DNA from: an uncultured Filifactor sp.
GTDB lineage: Bacteria; Bacillota; Clostridia; Peptostreptococcales; Filifactoraceae
DNA length: 7,373 nt
Assembly (NCBI GenBank): GCA_947254385.1
Contig: CAMYCP010000059.1
Coordinates: 1 to 7,373 of the forward strand
Direction of reading: 5' to 3'
Shown: one piece after another, positions 1-6,864 of the stretch
Position numbering within the stretch: position 1 is the first letter of the stretch
Layout of the letters: every line of letters begins with the position of its first letter
Notes under the pieces: model-generated
What the model was told of the DNA's origin: nothing
Databases searched by the model: none
What the model saw: only the letters and a program-made list of their open reading frames with translations
Position numbers and translations under genes: made by a program

Positions 1-123
1 ATAAAATCAATATTTTATTTTTTACAAATGAAGGTTTTAGAAAAAAATATAGGCTTACTTAAATATAGGATATAAAGCGGATTATAGACGATTTGGCAGG
101 ATTTTTTAACGGATTTCACAAAA

Positions 124-164
124 AAATCACATGAATTATCAATTCCTGTGTTGATTTATTTTTT
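124..164 (+). terminator. Weak terminator-like hairpin in the leader region
   Basis: GAATT (133-137) pairs with AATTC (141-145) around an ATC loop. CACA (128-131) pairs with TGTG (147-150) across one mismatch, and AAAT/ATTT can pair across a 3-base bulge. A T-rich run follows (159-164). It may end an upstream transcript from left of the window, or form an operator-like dyad. The stem is A/T-rich and imperfect, so this is tentative. Confidence 0.3.
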
Positions 165-182
165 ATTAAAAGTTAATATAAT
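151..182 (+). promoter_or_regulatory. Alternative promoter-like boxes
   Basis: A perfect TATAAT (177-182) follows TTGATT (151-156), but the 20-base spacing is too long for a standard promoter. TAATAT at 174-179 would give 17 bases with a weaker -10. This is an alternative or additional start to the boxes at 187-214. Confidence 0.28.
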
Positions 183-186
183 TAGG

Positions 187-214
187 TTGATAAAATTTAC
201 AATTGAAATAAAAT
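187..214 (+). promoter_or_regulatory. Possible sigma-A promoter for the YnbB-family gene and glnA
   Basis: TTGATA (187-192) and TAAAAT (209-214), each 5 of 6 to consensus, are separated by 16 bases. Transcription would begin near 221, leaving a leader of about 18 bases that still holds the ribosome binding site. In such AT-rich sequence chance matches are common. Confidence 0.35.
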
Positions 215-225
215 TCTATGTTTTT

Positions 226-234
226 AAAGAAGGA
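226..234 (+). promoter_or_regulatory. Ribosome binding site deciding the YnbB-family start
   Basis: AAAGAAGGA lies 4 bases before ATG 239. The alternative in-frame ATG at 218 has only A/T-rich sequence upstream, and this site would fall inside its coding sequence. The spacing is slightly short but is the best available. Confidence 0.7.
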
Positions 235-238
235 TATT

Positions 239-1519
239 ATGACAGCTTATGAATATTTGAATACAAAATTCAAAATTTCTTCTGAAATTTTGAAAACGGC
301 AAGAGAAATAGAGAGCGAATGTGCTGATATTTTTAAAGAAAGAGATTCGATAAGAGAATATAATCAGTATAAAGTTATATTGGCGATGCAGGAATCTCAC
401 CTTGCGGCGACACATTTCAACTGGACGACCGGTTACGGTTATGATGATGCGGGACGTGAAAAGACGGAAGAAATTTTCAGCCGTATATTTCACACTGAAG
501 ATGCACTTGTGAGGCCTGTAATAGTGAATGGTACTCATGCACTTACGTTGTGTCTGCAAGGGCTTTTGTTTTACGGAGATACCGTGGTTTCCGTTTCATC
601 CAAGCCTTACGACACTCTGGAGTCAGTTTTTGGAATAACTGAAAATCCTCATTCGCTTAAAAATGCCGGTGTACATTATGAACAGATAGATTTTGTGGAC
701 GATGGAGAATTTGATTACAATAAAATAATCGACAGACTTAAAAATGGCACATTTGTAAAGATGATATATATTCAAAGATCCAAAGGCTACAGTCGGCGAA
801 AAGCTATAGCCATATCCGATATACAAAAACTTGCCGGAATTATAAAGGAAATATCACCTAAAACGATTATAATGCTGGATAACTGCTACGGAGAATTTTT
901 GGAGGAAAAAGAACCTACAGAGGTCGGTGTCGATATACTTGCAGGCTCTCTTTTTAAAAATCCGGGCGGCGGTATGACGATAACAGGGGGATACGTATGC
1001 GGGAGAAAAGACTTAATAAATCATGTGGCGGAGCGTATGACATCTCCTAATATAGGAAGGGAATCGGGGCTTACTTTCGGTCTTACCAGAAGTGTTTTGC
1101 AAGGTTTGTTTCTCTCGCCTTCGGTTGTATCTTCTGCAGTAAAAGGCTCAATATTTTGTGCGGCGTTATTTCATAAGTACGGTTATGACGTATTTCCGTC
1201 TCCCGATGCTCATAGAAGCGATATAGTTCAGTCGGTGGGATTAAAAAGCTCTGAAGAAATGAAAGCATTTTGTAAAGGAATACAGAGCGCATCGCCTGTA
1301 GATTCTTTTGTATCCCCTATACCGTCACCTATGCCGGGATACCAAGACGATGTTATCATGGCGGCGGGGTGTTTTATACAAGGCTCATCCATTGAACTTA
1401 GCGCTGACGGACCTATAAGAGAACCATATACGGTATATTTTCAAGGCGGGCTTACCTATGAACATTCAAAATTCGGTGCAATGATGGCATTAAATCATAT
1501 TATGAATTTGTATGAATAA
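239..1519 (+). CDS. PLP-dependent methionine gamma-lyase-like protein (aluminium resistance / YnbB family)
   Basis: This is a cytosolic fold-type I PLP enzyme of the Cys/Met-metabolism superfamily, in the subfamily named 'methionine gamma-lyase family' or 'aluminium resistance protein' (Bacillus YnbB). Its physiological substrate is not firmly established. Seen, numbered from the chosen start: a GYGYDDAGR motif near residues 65-73, an NGTHA cofactor-loop motif near 97-101 (I recall SGTHA as usual), an LDNCYGEF stretch near 213-220 with the PLP-ring Asp, and the Schiff-base lysine K240 in GSLFKNPGGG. Further on are SPVDSFV, PMPGYQDDVIMAAG, and the C-terminal ELSADGPIREPY and QGGLTYEHSK blocks. 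The length of 426 aa looks full for the family as I recall it. I chose ATG 239 because AAAGAAGGA lies just before it; the in-frame ATG at 218 has no ribosome binding site. It lies 43 bases upstream of glutamine synthetase and is probably in its operon. Family assignment is secure, substrate is not. Confidence 0.92.
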   Translation: MTAYEYLNTKFKISSEILKTAREIESECADIFKERDSIREYNQYKVILAMQESHLAATHFNWTTGYGYDDAGREKTEEIFSRIFHTEDALVRPVIVNGTHALTLCLQGLLFYGDTVVSVSSKPYDTLESVFGITENPHSLKNAGVHYEQIDFVDDGEFDYNKIIDRLKNGTFVKMIYIQRSKGYSRRKAIAISDIQKLAGIIKEISPKTIIMLDNCYGEFLEEKEPTEVGVDILAGSLFKNPGGGMTITGGYVCGRKDLINHVAERMTSPNIGRESGLTFGLTRSVLQGLFLSPSVVSSAVKGSIFCAALFHKYGYDVFPSPDAHRSDIVQSVGLKSSEEMKAFCKGIQSASPVDSFVSPIPSPMPGYQDDVIMAAGCFIQGSSIELSADGPIREPYTVYFQGGLTYEHSKFGAMMALNHIMNLYE

Positions 1520-1551
1520 TATGAAACAAAAGTTATTTGATAAATGTGGAC

Positions 1552-1556
1552 AGGAG
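1552..1556 (+). promoter_or_regulatory. Ribosome binding site deciding the glutamine synthetase start
   Basis: AGGAG lies 6 bases before ATG 1563. In-frame ATGs at 1512 and 1521 have no comparable site, and the one at 1512 would overlap the upstream gene. This supports a 638-residue protein rather than 655. Confidence 0.82.
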
Positions 1557-1562
1557 ATAATT

Positions 1563-3479
1563 ATGAATTTTTATTCAGATTCAGTTGAAAAGCTGCTATA
1601 CGTATTGCCTAAAGAAGAACACGGTATTGACAAAATGAAAGAGATTTTAAAAAAACATAGAGAAGTAAGGTTTGTATCGTTCGTCGCTATGGATTTTAGC
1701 GGCAACGGCACTGACGAAAAAATACCCGTTGAGACTTTTTTGAGAAATATTGAAAATATGCTTAAAAACGGTATTCAAACCGACGGTTCGGGCGTAGTTC
1801 TTCAAAAAATAGCGACGCTTGAAGATGCTAAAGTCGTAATTATTCCGGACATAGATGCATATTGGTATGTGGATTATAACTTTACGTCTTTGGACGATAC
1901 CGGAGAAATTCCGGTAGGGACGCTCAGAATTCCGTCGTTTTTGTCACATAACAATAAGTATGTATGTTCCCGTTCCATATTGAAACACGCAATTGAACGC
2001 ATAAAAAAAGAAACCTTTGATTTTATGTATCATCACCCGTCCATTTTACGTGAACTCAATATAACTCATGCATCAATTGAAGATGTTTACCTTACTTTAG
2101 CGACAGAACTTGAATTTTGGGTATCCACACCGGACGATATAGTCGATGAAGAAAAACTTTCAGCGTCTCAAGAACTTAAGGAACAGTATTGGAAACATAC
2201 GGACGGAGAAGTTCGCTCAGCACTTGAAGACGTTTTGACGGTTATGGATCTTTACGGTTTTAAACCTGAAATGGGACATAAAGAAGTAGGGGGAGTAACT
2301 TCCAAAATTTCAGTCAACGGAAAATCCGAACACGTTATGGAACAGCTCGAAGTTGATTGGAAATACGATAATCCGATGGATACCGCCGATAAAGAACATT
2401 TTATTCGCCATTTGATAAAAGATATATTCCATTTGCATAAACTGGAAGTTACTTTCAGAGCCAAACCCGTGGAAGGAGTTGCTGGCAGCGGCAAGCACCT
2501 GCATATAGGCGTAGGATTGAATTTGAAAGACAAAAACAAAGTCAATCTTTATTCTTATAATGGCAACGAAAAACACTATATGACATCATACGGCTATGGG
2601 GCGCTTATGGGTATACTTAAAAACTATGAAGTTATAAATCCGTTTATCGCATGGACAAACGATTCCATGAATCGCCTGAAACCCGATTTTGAGGCGCCGG
2701 TATGCATTGTCGCATCTTTAGGAAATTCAATTAACGAACCGTCACGCAATCGTTCAGTTTTAATCGGACTTATTAAAGAAAATAATAACCCCTTATCCAC
2801 AAGATTTGAACTCAGATCTCCCAACCCTCACAATAATGTATATATTATAACGGCGGCTTGCTATCAATGTATGATAGACGGTTTAAAAAATTCGACCATG
2901 AAAAATCCTCTGTATAAAATTGAAGAAGAATTTTCCAAAAAAGAAGGGGACGATTCTTCATATTTAGAAAAACATAGAGAATACAGAAGTGAAAAAAATA
3001 TATTTTCGGATTATACGCCGGAAGAAAGAGAACGCAAATTTGGCAAACCTGTAAATACGGTTTATGAAAACATGATGAATTTCAAGCTATATCCGCATAA
3101 GGTCGAAGTGCTTAAAGCAGATGATGTATTTACCGATGAAATCATAGATTCTTTTACTACGGCCATGATAGAAAAATGGGAAAATCAAATCAAACACCGC
3201 ATTATTCCCGATAATATGAAACTTGTAAAATCATATAGCCTGATAAAATCCGAAGAAAACAACATCACCGATATAGATTCCGACAGATGGCAGGAAATAA
3301 GCGCTTTGAGATGGGAACTTTTGAAGGACTCATCAAATAAAAAATCAATATTTACAACCTTGAAAGAAAATCTGGATGATGAAAAATATTTGGAGGCGTC
3401 GGAACTTCTGCTCGTTATGAATGAAAAGATGCAAAAACTTAAGGAACTGTATACTATATATAAGCGCAATATATTTTAA
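1563..3479 (+). CDS. glnA: Glutamine synthetase, long (about 638 aa) form
   Basis: ATP-dependent ligase making glutamine from glutamate and ammonia in the cytosol. Numbered from ATG 1563: a beta-grasp-like N-domain (about 35-105) with TDGSG (D74), matching the FDGSS motif of GSI; a catalytic domain opening with the metal-binding ExE pair E182/E184 (TELEFWV); GHKEVGG (E241) and MEQLE (E263), likely the next two metal-ligand glutamates; GVAGSGKHLH (H312) for the GSGxH metal/ATP loop; NRLKPDFEAP (R371); SRNRS (R397); and RFELRSPNP (E416, R418), matching the GSI block around E357/R359. Two things differ from ordinary GSI of about 440-470 aa: about 14 extra residues between E241 and E263, and a C-terminal tail that runs 222 residues past E416, mostly charged and probably helical. 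I recall similar long glutamine synthetases in anaerobic Firmicutes. The start is set by AGGAG at 1552-1556. The symbol is by function, since paralogues elsewhere cannot be excluded. Confidence 0.9.
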   Translation: MNFYSDSVEKLLYVLPKEEHGIDKMKEILKKHREVRFVSFVAMDFSGNGTDEKIPVETFLRNIENMLKNGIQTDGSGVVLQKIATLEDAKVVIIPDIDAYWYVDYNFTSLDDTGEIPVGTLRIPSFLSHNNKYVCSRSILKHAIERIKKETFDFMYHHPSILRELNITHASIEDVYLTLATELEFWVSTPDDIVDEEKLSASQELKEQYWKHTDGEVRSALEDVLTVMDLYGFKPEMGHKEVGGVTSKISVNGKSEHVMEQLEVDWKYDNPMDTADKEHFIRHLIKDIFHLHKLEVTFRAKPVEGVAGSGKHLHIGVGLNLKDKNKVNLYSYNGNEKHYMTSYGYGALMGILKNYEVINPFIAWTNDSMNRLKPDFEAPVCIVASLGNSINEPSRNRSVLIGLIKENNNPLSTRFELRSPNPHNNVYIITAACYQCMIDGLKNSTMKNPLYKIEEEFSKKEGDDSSYLEKHREYRSEKNIFSDYTPEERERKFGKPVNTVYENMMNFKLYPHKVEVLKADDVFTDEIIDSFTTAMIEKWENQIKHRIIPDNMKLVKSYSLIKSEENNITDIDSDRWQEISALRWELLKDSSNKKSIFTTLKENLDDEKYLEASELLLVMNEKMQKLKELYTIYKRNIF

Positions 3480-3480
3480 A

Positions 3481-3516
3481 AAAACTCTCCGATTAAAAAA
3501 TCGGAGAGTTTTTTTT
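3481..3516. terminator. Bidirectional intrinsic terminator between convergent glnA and hydA
   Basis: A perfect inverted repeat, ACTCTCCGATT pairing with AATCGGAGAGT and extended by flanking A/T pairs, gives about 14 bp (3481-3494 with 3499-3512) and an AAAA loop. A run of T follows on the plus strand (3509-3516). A run of A precedes it (3478-3484), giving a U-tract for minus-strand transcripts. It starts 2 bases after the glutamine synthetase stop, and hydA stops at 3515, so it ends both converging transcripts. Confidence 0.93.
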
Positions 3517-5260
3517 AGTTTCTCGGTCTTGAAAAATACTCGGTATGAAGGAGCTTATGAGCAATTTCACTTCCGGGTTCACCCAGAAAGTTTTTGTAAA
3601 GTTCCTGTACTTTTTCATTTTCATACGACATACGTTTTTCCTTGTTTCGATCTTCTGCATATATTGCATCGGCACGTTGTTTTAATATATCTATGTTGCC
3701 GTGGTGATACGGTTGACCTGCGCCTCCTATGCAGCCTCCGGGGCAAGCCATTATTTCTATTGCGTCGTATTCCTTAATTCCGTTTCTTATATCTTCAAGT
3801 AATTTACGTGCATTTCCCAAACCGTGAGCTACAGCTATTTTAAGTTCTTTGTCAAATCCGTCTATATTTATTACCGCTTCTTTTATTCCGTCAAATCCTC
3901 TTAAATCTTTAAATTCTATATCTTCAGCTTTAAGATCCGAACCGGTTATCATATTGTATGCAGTTCTTACCGTAGCCTCTATTACCCCGCCTGTAGTTGC
4001 GAATATTACTCCGGCACCGGTGGATTCTCCCAGCGGATCGTCAAAATCGCTTTCCGCCAGTTCGTTAAAGTTAATTCCCGCCTCTTTTATCATAATGGCA
4101 AGTTCTCTTGTAGTAATTACGATGTCGACGTCTTTTTCTCCGCTGTTACTCAGTTCTTCACGTTTAGCCTCATATTTTTTAGCAACGCACGGCATTACTG
4201 AAACCAAGGTTATATCTTCAGGAGCCAAGCCGAATTTTTGTGCGAGGTATGTTTTGGTTATTGCGCCGAACATTTCGTGCGGAGATTTACAGGTACTTGG
4301 AATATCCAAAAGATCCGGGAAGAAATGTTCAAAGAAGTTTACCCAACTTGGACAACAACTTGTAAGAATAGGCAGTTTTCCGTTATTTGTAAGTCTTTCT
4401 ACAAATTCCGTAGCTTCTTCCATTATGGTTAAATCTGCCGCAAAATCCGTATCAAAAACTTTATCAAAGCCTAATCGTCTTAAAGCGGTCACCATTTTTC
4501 CGGTTACGGACTGTCCGGGTTTCATGGCAAATTCTTCACCTAGAGCAACTCTCACCGCCGGGGCGGTTTGTACGAAAACTTTTTTTCTGGTGTTTAAAGC
4601 CTCCCACACGGATTTTATATTACTAACTTCCGTAAGCGCACCTGTAGGGCATACGGCAACACATTGTCCGCAGAATGTGCAGGTGGTTTCACTCATGGGG
4701 TGGTTGAAAGCCGCACCTATGTGTGTTTTAAATCCTCTGCCTATTACCGAAAGCGCGCCTACGGTTTGGACTTGACTGCACATAACTTCACAACGTTTAC
4801 AAAGTATACATTTATTCGGATCTCTTATTATGGAATAACCGTCGTCTATTATAGGAAGATTATGTTTTTCACCTTGATAGTGAATTTCCCTTATACCCAG
4901 ATTTTGTGCAAGTTTTTGAAGTTCACATTTCAAGTTCATTGCGCAGGTAAGACAACTGTTCGGGTGATCCGAAAGTAAAAGTTCAACTATCGTACGACGT
5001 GCCTGTATGGCTCGAAACGAATCCACGTTTATATCCATGCCTTCTTTGCAGACGGTGGCACACGAAGGAATAAGTTTTTGTTTGCCGACTTCTTCGACTA
5101 CGCATACTCTACATGAAGCCTGTTCATTTAAAAAATGAAATGCGTGCAAATCCAAATGGCATAACGTCGGAATATTTATACCCATATCTTTAGCGGCTTG
5201 CAGAATGGTGGTACCTTCCTGAACAGAAGTTTCCCGCCCGTTTATTTTAAGATTTATCAT
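3515..5260 (-). CDS. hydA: [FeFe]-hydrogenase catalytic subunit (HydA/HymC/HndD type)
   Basis: Catalyses reversible 2H+ + 2e- to H2; likely the cytosolic catalytic subunit of an NAD-linked trimer. Domains in order: N-terminal [2Fe-2S] ferredoxin (C34, C50, C53, C67); His-ligated [4Fe-4S] (H99, C103, C106, C112); two [4Fe-4S] ferredoxin motifs (C151/154/157/161 and C194/197/200/204); the H-cluster domain; and a C-terminal iron-hydrogenase small-subunit-like segment (about 527-581). H-cluster motifs are L1 TSCCPSW (300-306), L2 MPCVAKK (356-362) and L3 MACPGGCIGGAGQP (504-517), giving ligands C303, C358, C506 and C510. The proton path known from clostridial CpI is conserved at constant offset: C302, E282, E285, S322, R289. 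The 581 aa match CpI and HndD length; the extra C-terminal [2Fe-2S] domain of Thermotoga HydA is absent. L3 reads GGAGQP where I recall GGGGQP as common. It is the last gene of the operon, 11 bases after hydB, with AGGAGG 7 bases before ATG. No hydEFG maturases are in view. Confidence 0.96.
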   Translation of the reverse strand: MINLKINGRETSVQEGTTILQAAKDMGINIPTLCHLDLHAFHFLNEQASCRVCVVEEVGKQKLIPSCATVCKEGMDINVDSFRAIQARRTIVELLLSDHPNSCLTCAMNLKCELQKLAQNLGIREIHYQGEKHNLPIIDDGYSIIRDPNKCILCKRCEVMCSQVQTVGALSVIGRGFKTHIGAAFNHPMSETTCTFCGQCVAVCPTGALTEVSNIKSVWEALNTRKKVFVQTAPAVRVALGEEFAMKPGQSVTGKMVTALRRLGFDKVFDTDFAADLTIMEEATEFVERLTNNGKLPILTSCCPSWVNFFEHFFPDLLDIPSTCKSPHEMFGAITKTYLAQKFGLAPEDITLVSVMPCVAKKYEAKREELSNSGEKDVDIVITTRELAIMIKEAGINFNELAESDFDDPLGESTGAGVIFATTGGVIEATVRTAYNMITGSDLKAEDIEFKDLRGFDGIKEAVINIDGFDKELKIAVAHGLGNARKLLEDIRNGIKEYDAIEIMACPGGCIGGAGQPYHHGNIDILKQRADAIYAEDRNKEKRMSYENEKVQELYKNFLGEPGSEIAHKLLHTEYFSRPRN

Positions 5261-5267
5261 TCTTTAA

Positions 5268-5273
5268 CCTCCT
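5268..5273 (-). promoter_or_regulatory. hydA ribosome binding site overlapping the hydB stop
   Basis: Minus-strand AGGAGG lies 7 bases before hydA ATG. The hydB stop TAG (5274-5272) supplies its first bases (TAGGAGG), so termination on hydB places ribosomes on the hydA start. This is a classic arrangement for translational coupling. Confidence 0.85.
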
Positions 5274-6852
5274 AAAGTTTACTTATAGCATGAACCGGAC
5301 AATTGTTGAAACATTCGCCGCATTTTATACACTTGCTTTGATCTATATGGTGCATTTCTTTAACTTCGCCGGAGATACAACCTACAGGGCAGTGTTGACG
5401 GCATCTTGTACAACCTACGCACTTATATCCGATTTCATATCTTAAGAGCGCTTTACATGAATGCGCATTACATCTTTTATGCAGTGCGTGTTCTCTGTAT
5501 TCTTCCTCAAAATATTTAATTGTCGAAAGAACAGGATTTGGGGATGCTTGTCCGAGACCGCAAAGTGAAGTATTGCAGATAACTTCACTTAGATTTTTAA
5601 GTTTATTTATATCACTCAGTTCAGCCTCACCTTTGGTAAACTTGTCGAGCATCTCATATAAGCGTTTATTACCTATACGACACGGTGTACATTTACCGCA
5701 AGATTCACTTACGCTGAATTCAAGGAAAAATTTGGCTATATCCACCATACAGTCATCTTCGTCCATTACTACGAGTCCGCCGGAACCCATGATCGAACCT
5801 ATTGCATTAAGTGATTCATAATCCACGCCGGTATCGAACAACCTTGCTGGAATACACCCGCCGGAAGGGCCTCCCGTTTGTACCGCCTTGGCCCTTTTCA
5901 TGTCGGGAATACCTGCACCTATGCCGTAAACTATCTCATATATGCTCATTCCCATCGGAACTTCCACAAGCCCCGGACGATTTATCTTGCCTACGAGTGC
6001 AAAAACTTTTGTGCCCGACGATTTTTCCGTACCTATACTTCTAAACCAATCTGCACCGTGTTCTATAATTTGCGCAACGTTTGCAAAAGTTTCAACATTA
6101 TTTAAAACAGTCGGTTTTTGCCATAACCCTTTTACGCTGGATCTGAATTTTTTGTATCGAGGCATACCTCTGTGACCTTCTATGGATTCCATGAGTGCGG
6201 TAGCTTCACCGCACACAAAAGCGCCGGCGCCGAGCCTTAATGAAATATCAAAAGAAAAATCACTTCCTAAAATATTGTCACCCAGCAAATTTAGAGCCTT
6301 AGCCTTTTTGATTGCCTCTCTCAAAGTTTCCACGGCTTTCGGATATTCGGCTCTTACATATATAAAGCCCTGCTTGGAACCTATAGCGTAACCGCATATA
6401 GCCATCCCTTCAAGCACACTGTGCGGATCGCCTTCAAGTATGGATCTGTCCATAAATGCACCGGGATCGCCTTCGTCGGCGTTACAAATTACATATTTCG
6501 GATCATCGTCAACCCTGTAAGCGCCTTCCCATTTTCGCCCTGTCGGAAAACCTGCTCCGCCCCTGCCTCTTAAATTGGAATCTTTTACAATATCTATTAT
6601 TTCTTTCGGCTACTTTGTCAGCGCCTTCGCCAATGAAAAATATCCTCCGAAAGCTATATACTCTTTTATATTGTAGGGATCTATAATATCGTAATTTTTT
6701 AAAGCGATACGCAATTGTTTTTCATAATAATCGCCCTTTAATCTTACTTTGTTGTCTTCGATAATGTATTTGTCATCTCTTAAACTTAAAAAATTAAGAA
6801 TTTGAGGTAATTCTTCCTCTTTAATCTTTGACAGTTTTTCTATATCCACCAT
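5272..6852 (-). pseudogene. hydB: NuoF-like FMN/NADH-binding hydrogenase subunit, interrupted by an in-frame amber codon
   Basis: NADH-oxidising diaphorase subunit of the trimeric hydrogenase; in bifurcating relatives its FMN splits electrons between NAD and ferredoxin. The frame is 526 codons plus stop and starts at ATG 6852, 6 bases after AGGAGG. Codon 81 (6612-6610) is TAG, directly after SLAKALTK. The frame then continues unbroken with PKEIIDIVKDSNLRGRGG. Domains by codon: conserved pre-FMN segment (46-78), Gly-rich FMN loop GRGGAGFPTGRKW (96-108), CNADEGDPGAF (123-133), CGEATALMESIEG (214-226), [4Fe-4S] cysteines C385/388/391/431, and a C-terminal two-[4Fe-4S] ferredoxin domain (C478/481/484/488 and C508/511/514/518). 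The N-terminus lacks the thioredoxin-like [2Fe-2S] domain of many HydB proteins; codons 1-80 hold no cysteine. The first ATG after the TAG (6453) comes after the FMN motif and has no ribosome binding site, so reinitiation would not restore function. The conserved sequence on both sides suggests a recent mutation, a base-call error or readthrough. Confidence 0.88.
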
Positions 6853-6858
6853 GCTGTA

Positions 6859-6864
6859 CCTCCT
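6859..6864 (-). promoter_or_regulatory. hydB ribosome binding site overlapping the hydC stop
   Basis: Minus-strand AGGAGG lies 6 bases before ATG 6852 and shares bases with the hydC stop TAG (6865-6863). It fixes the hydB start, and so shows that the missing N-terminal [2Fe-2S] domain is not due to a wrongly chosen start. Confidence 0.85.

Noticed and set aside
28..75. A 15-codon open frame in the leader
   Set aside because: It has no ribosome binding site and no leader-peptide signature such as repeated codons before an attenuator.
1..217. A riboswitch or T-box leader for the amino-acid genes
   Set aside because: I found no T-box TGGNACC sequence, no SAM or glutamine riboswitch-like core and no strong terminator/antiterminator pair, only a weak A/T-rich hairpin.
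218..238. An upstream ATG adding 7 residues to the PLP enzyme
   Set aside because: No ribosome binding site precedes it, while a good one sits before ATG 239.
3421..3777. A plus-strand open frame running across the terminator
   Set aside because: It overlaps the end of glnA, the terminator hairpin and antisense hydA, with no ribosome binding site. It is a chance frame.
3849..4775. A 308-codon plus-strand open frame opposite hydA
   Set aside because: It is wholly antisense to the conserved hydrogenase coding sequence, is low-complexity Ser/Thr-rich, and has no recognisable family features.
5272..6453. A 393-residue frame starting at ATG 6453 as an independent gene
   Set aside because: The frame is open and conserved upstream to 6609. 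The ATG lies after the FMN-binding motif and has no ribosome binding site. It is the rear part of the interrupted hydB.
6610..6612. Pyrrolysine or genome-wide UAG recoding
   Set aside because: UAG is used as the normal end codon of hydC and hydB, no pyl genes are visible, and hydrogenase subunits are not known pyrrolysine proteins. Kept only as a remote option.
6610..6852. An 80-residue protein as a separate small gene
   Set aside because: It is in the same frame as the rest of hydB and matches the segment just before the FMN motif of NuoF-type proteins, so it is the front part of one gene.
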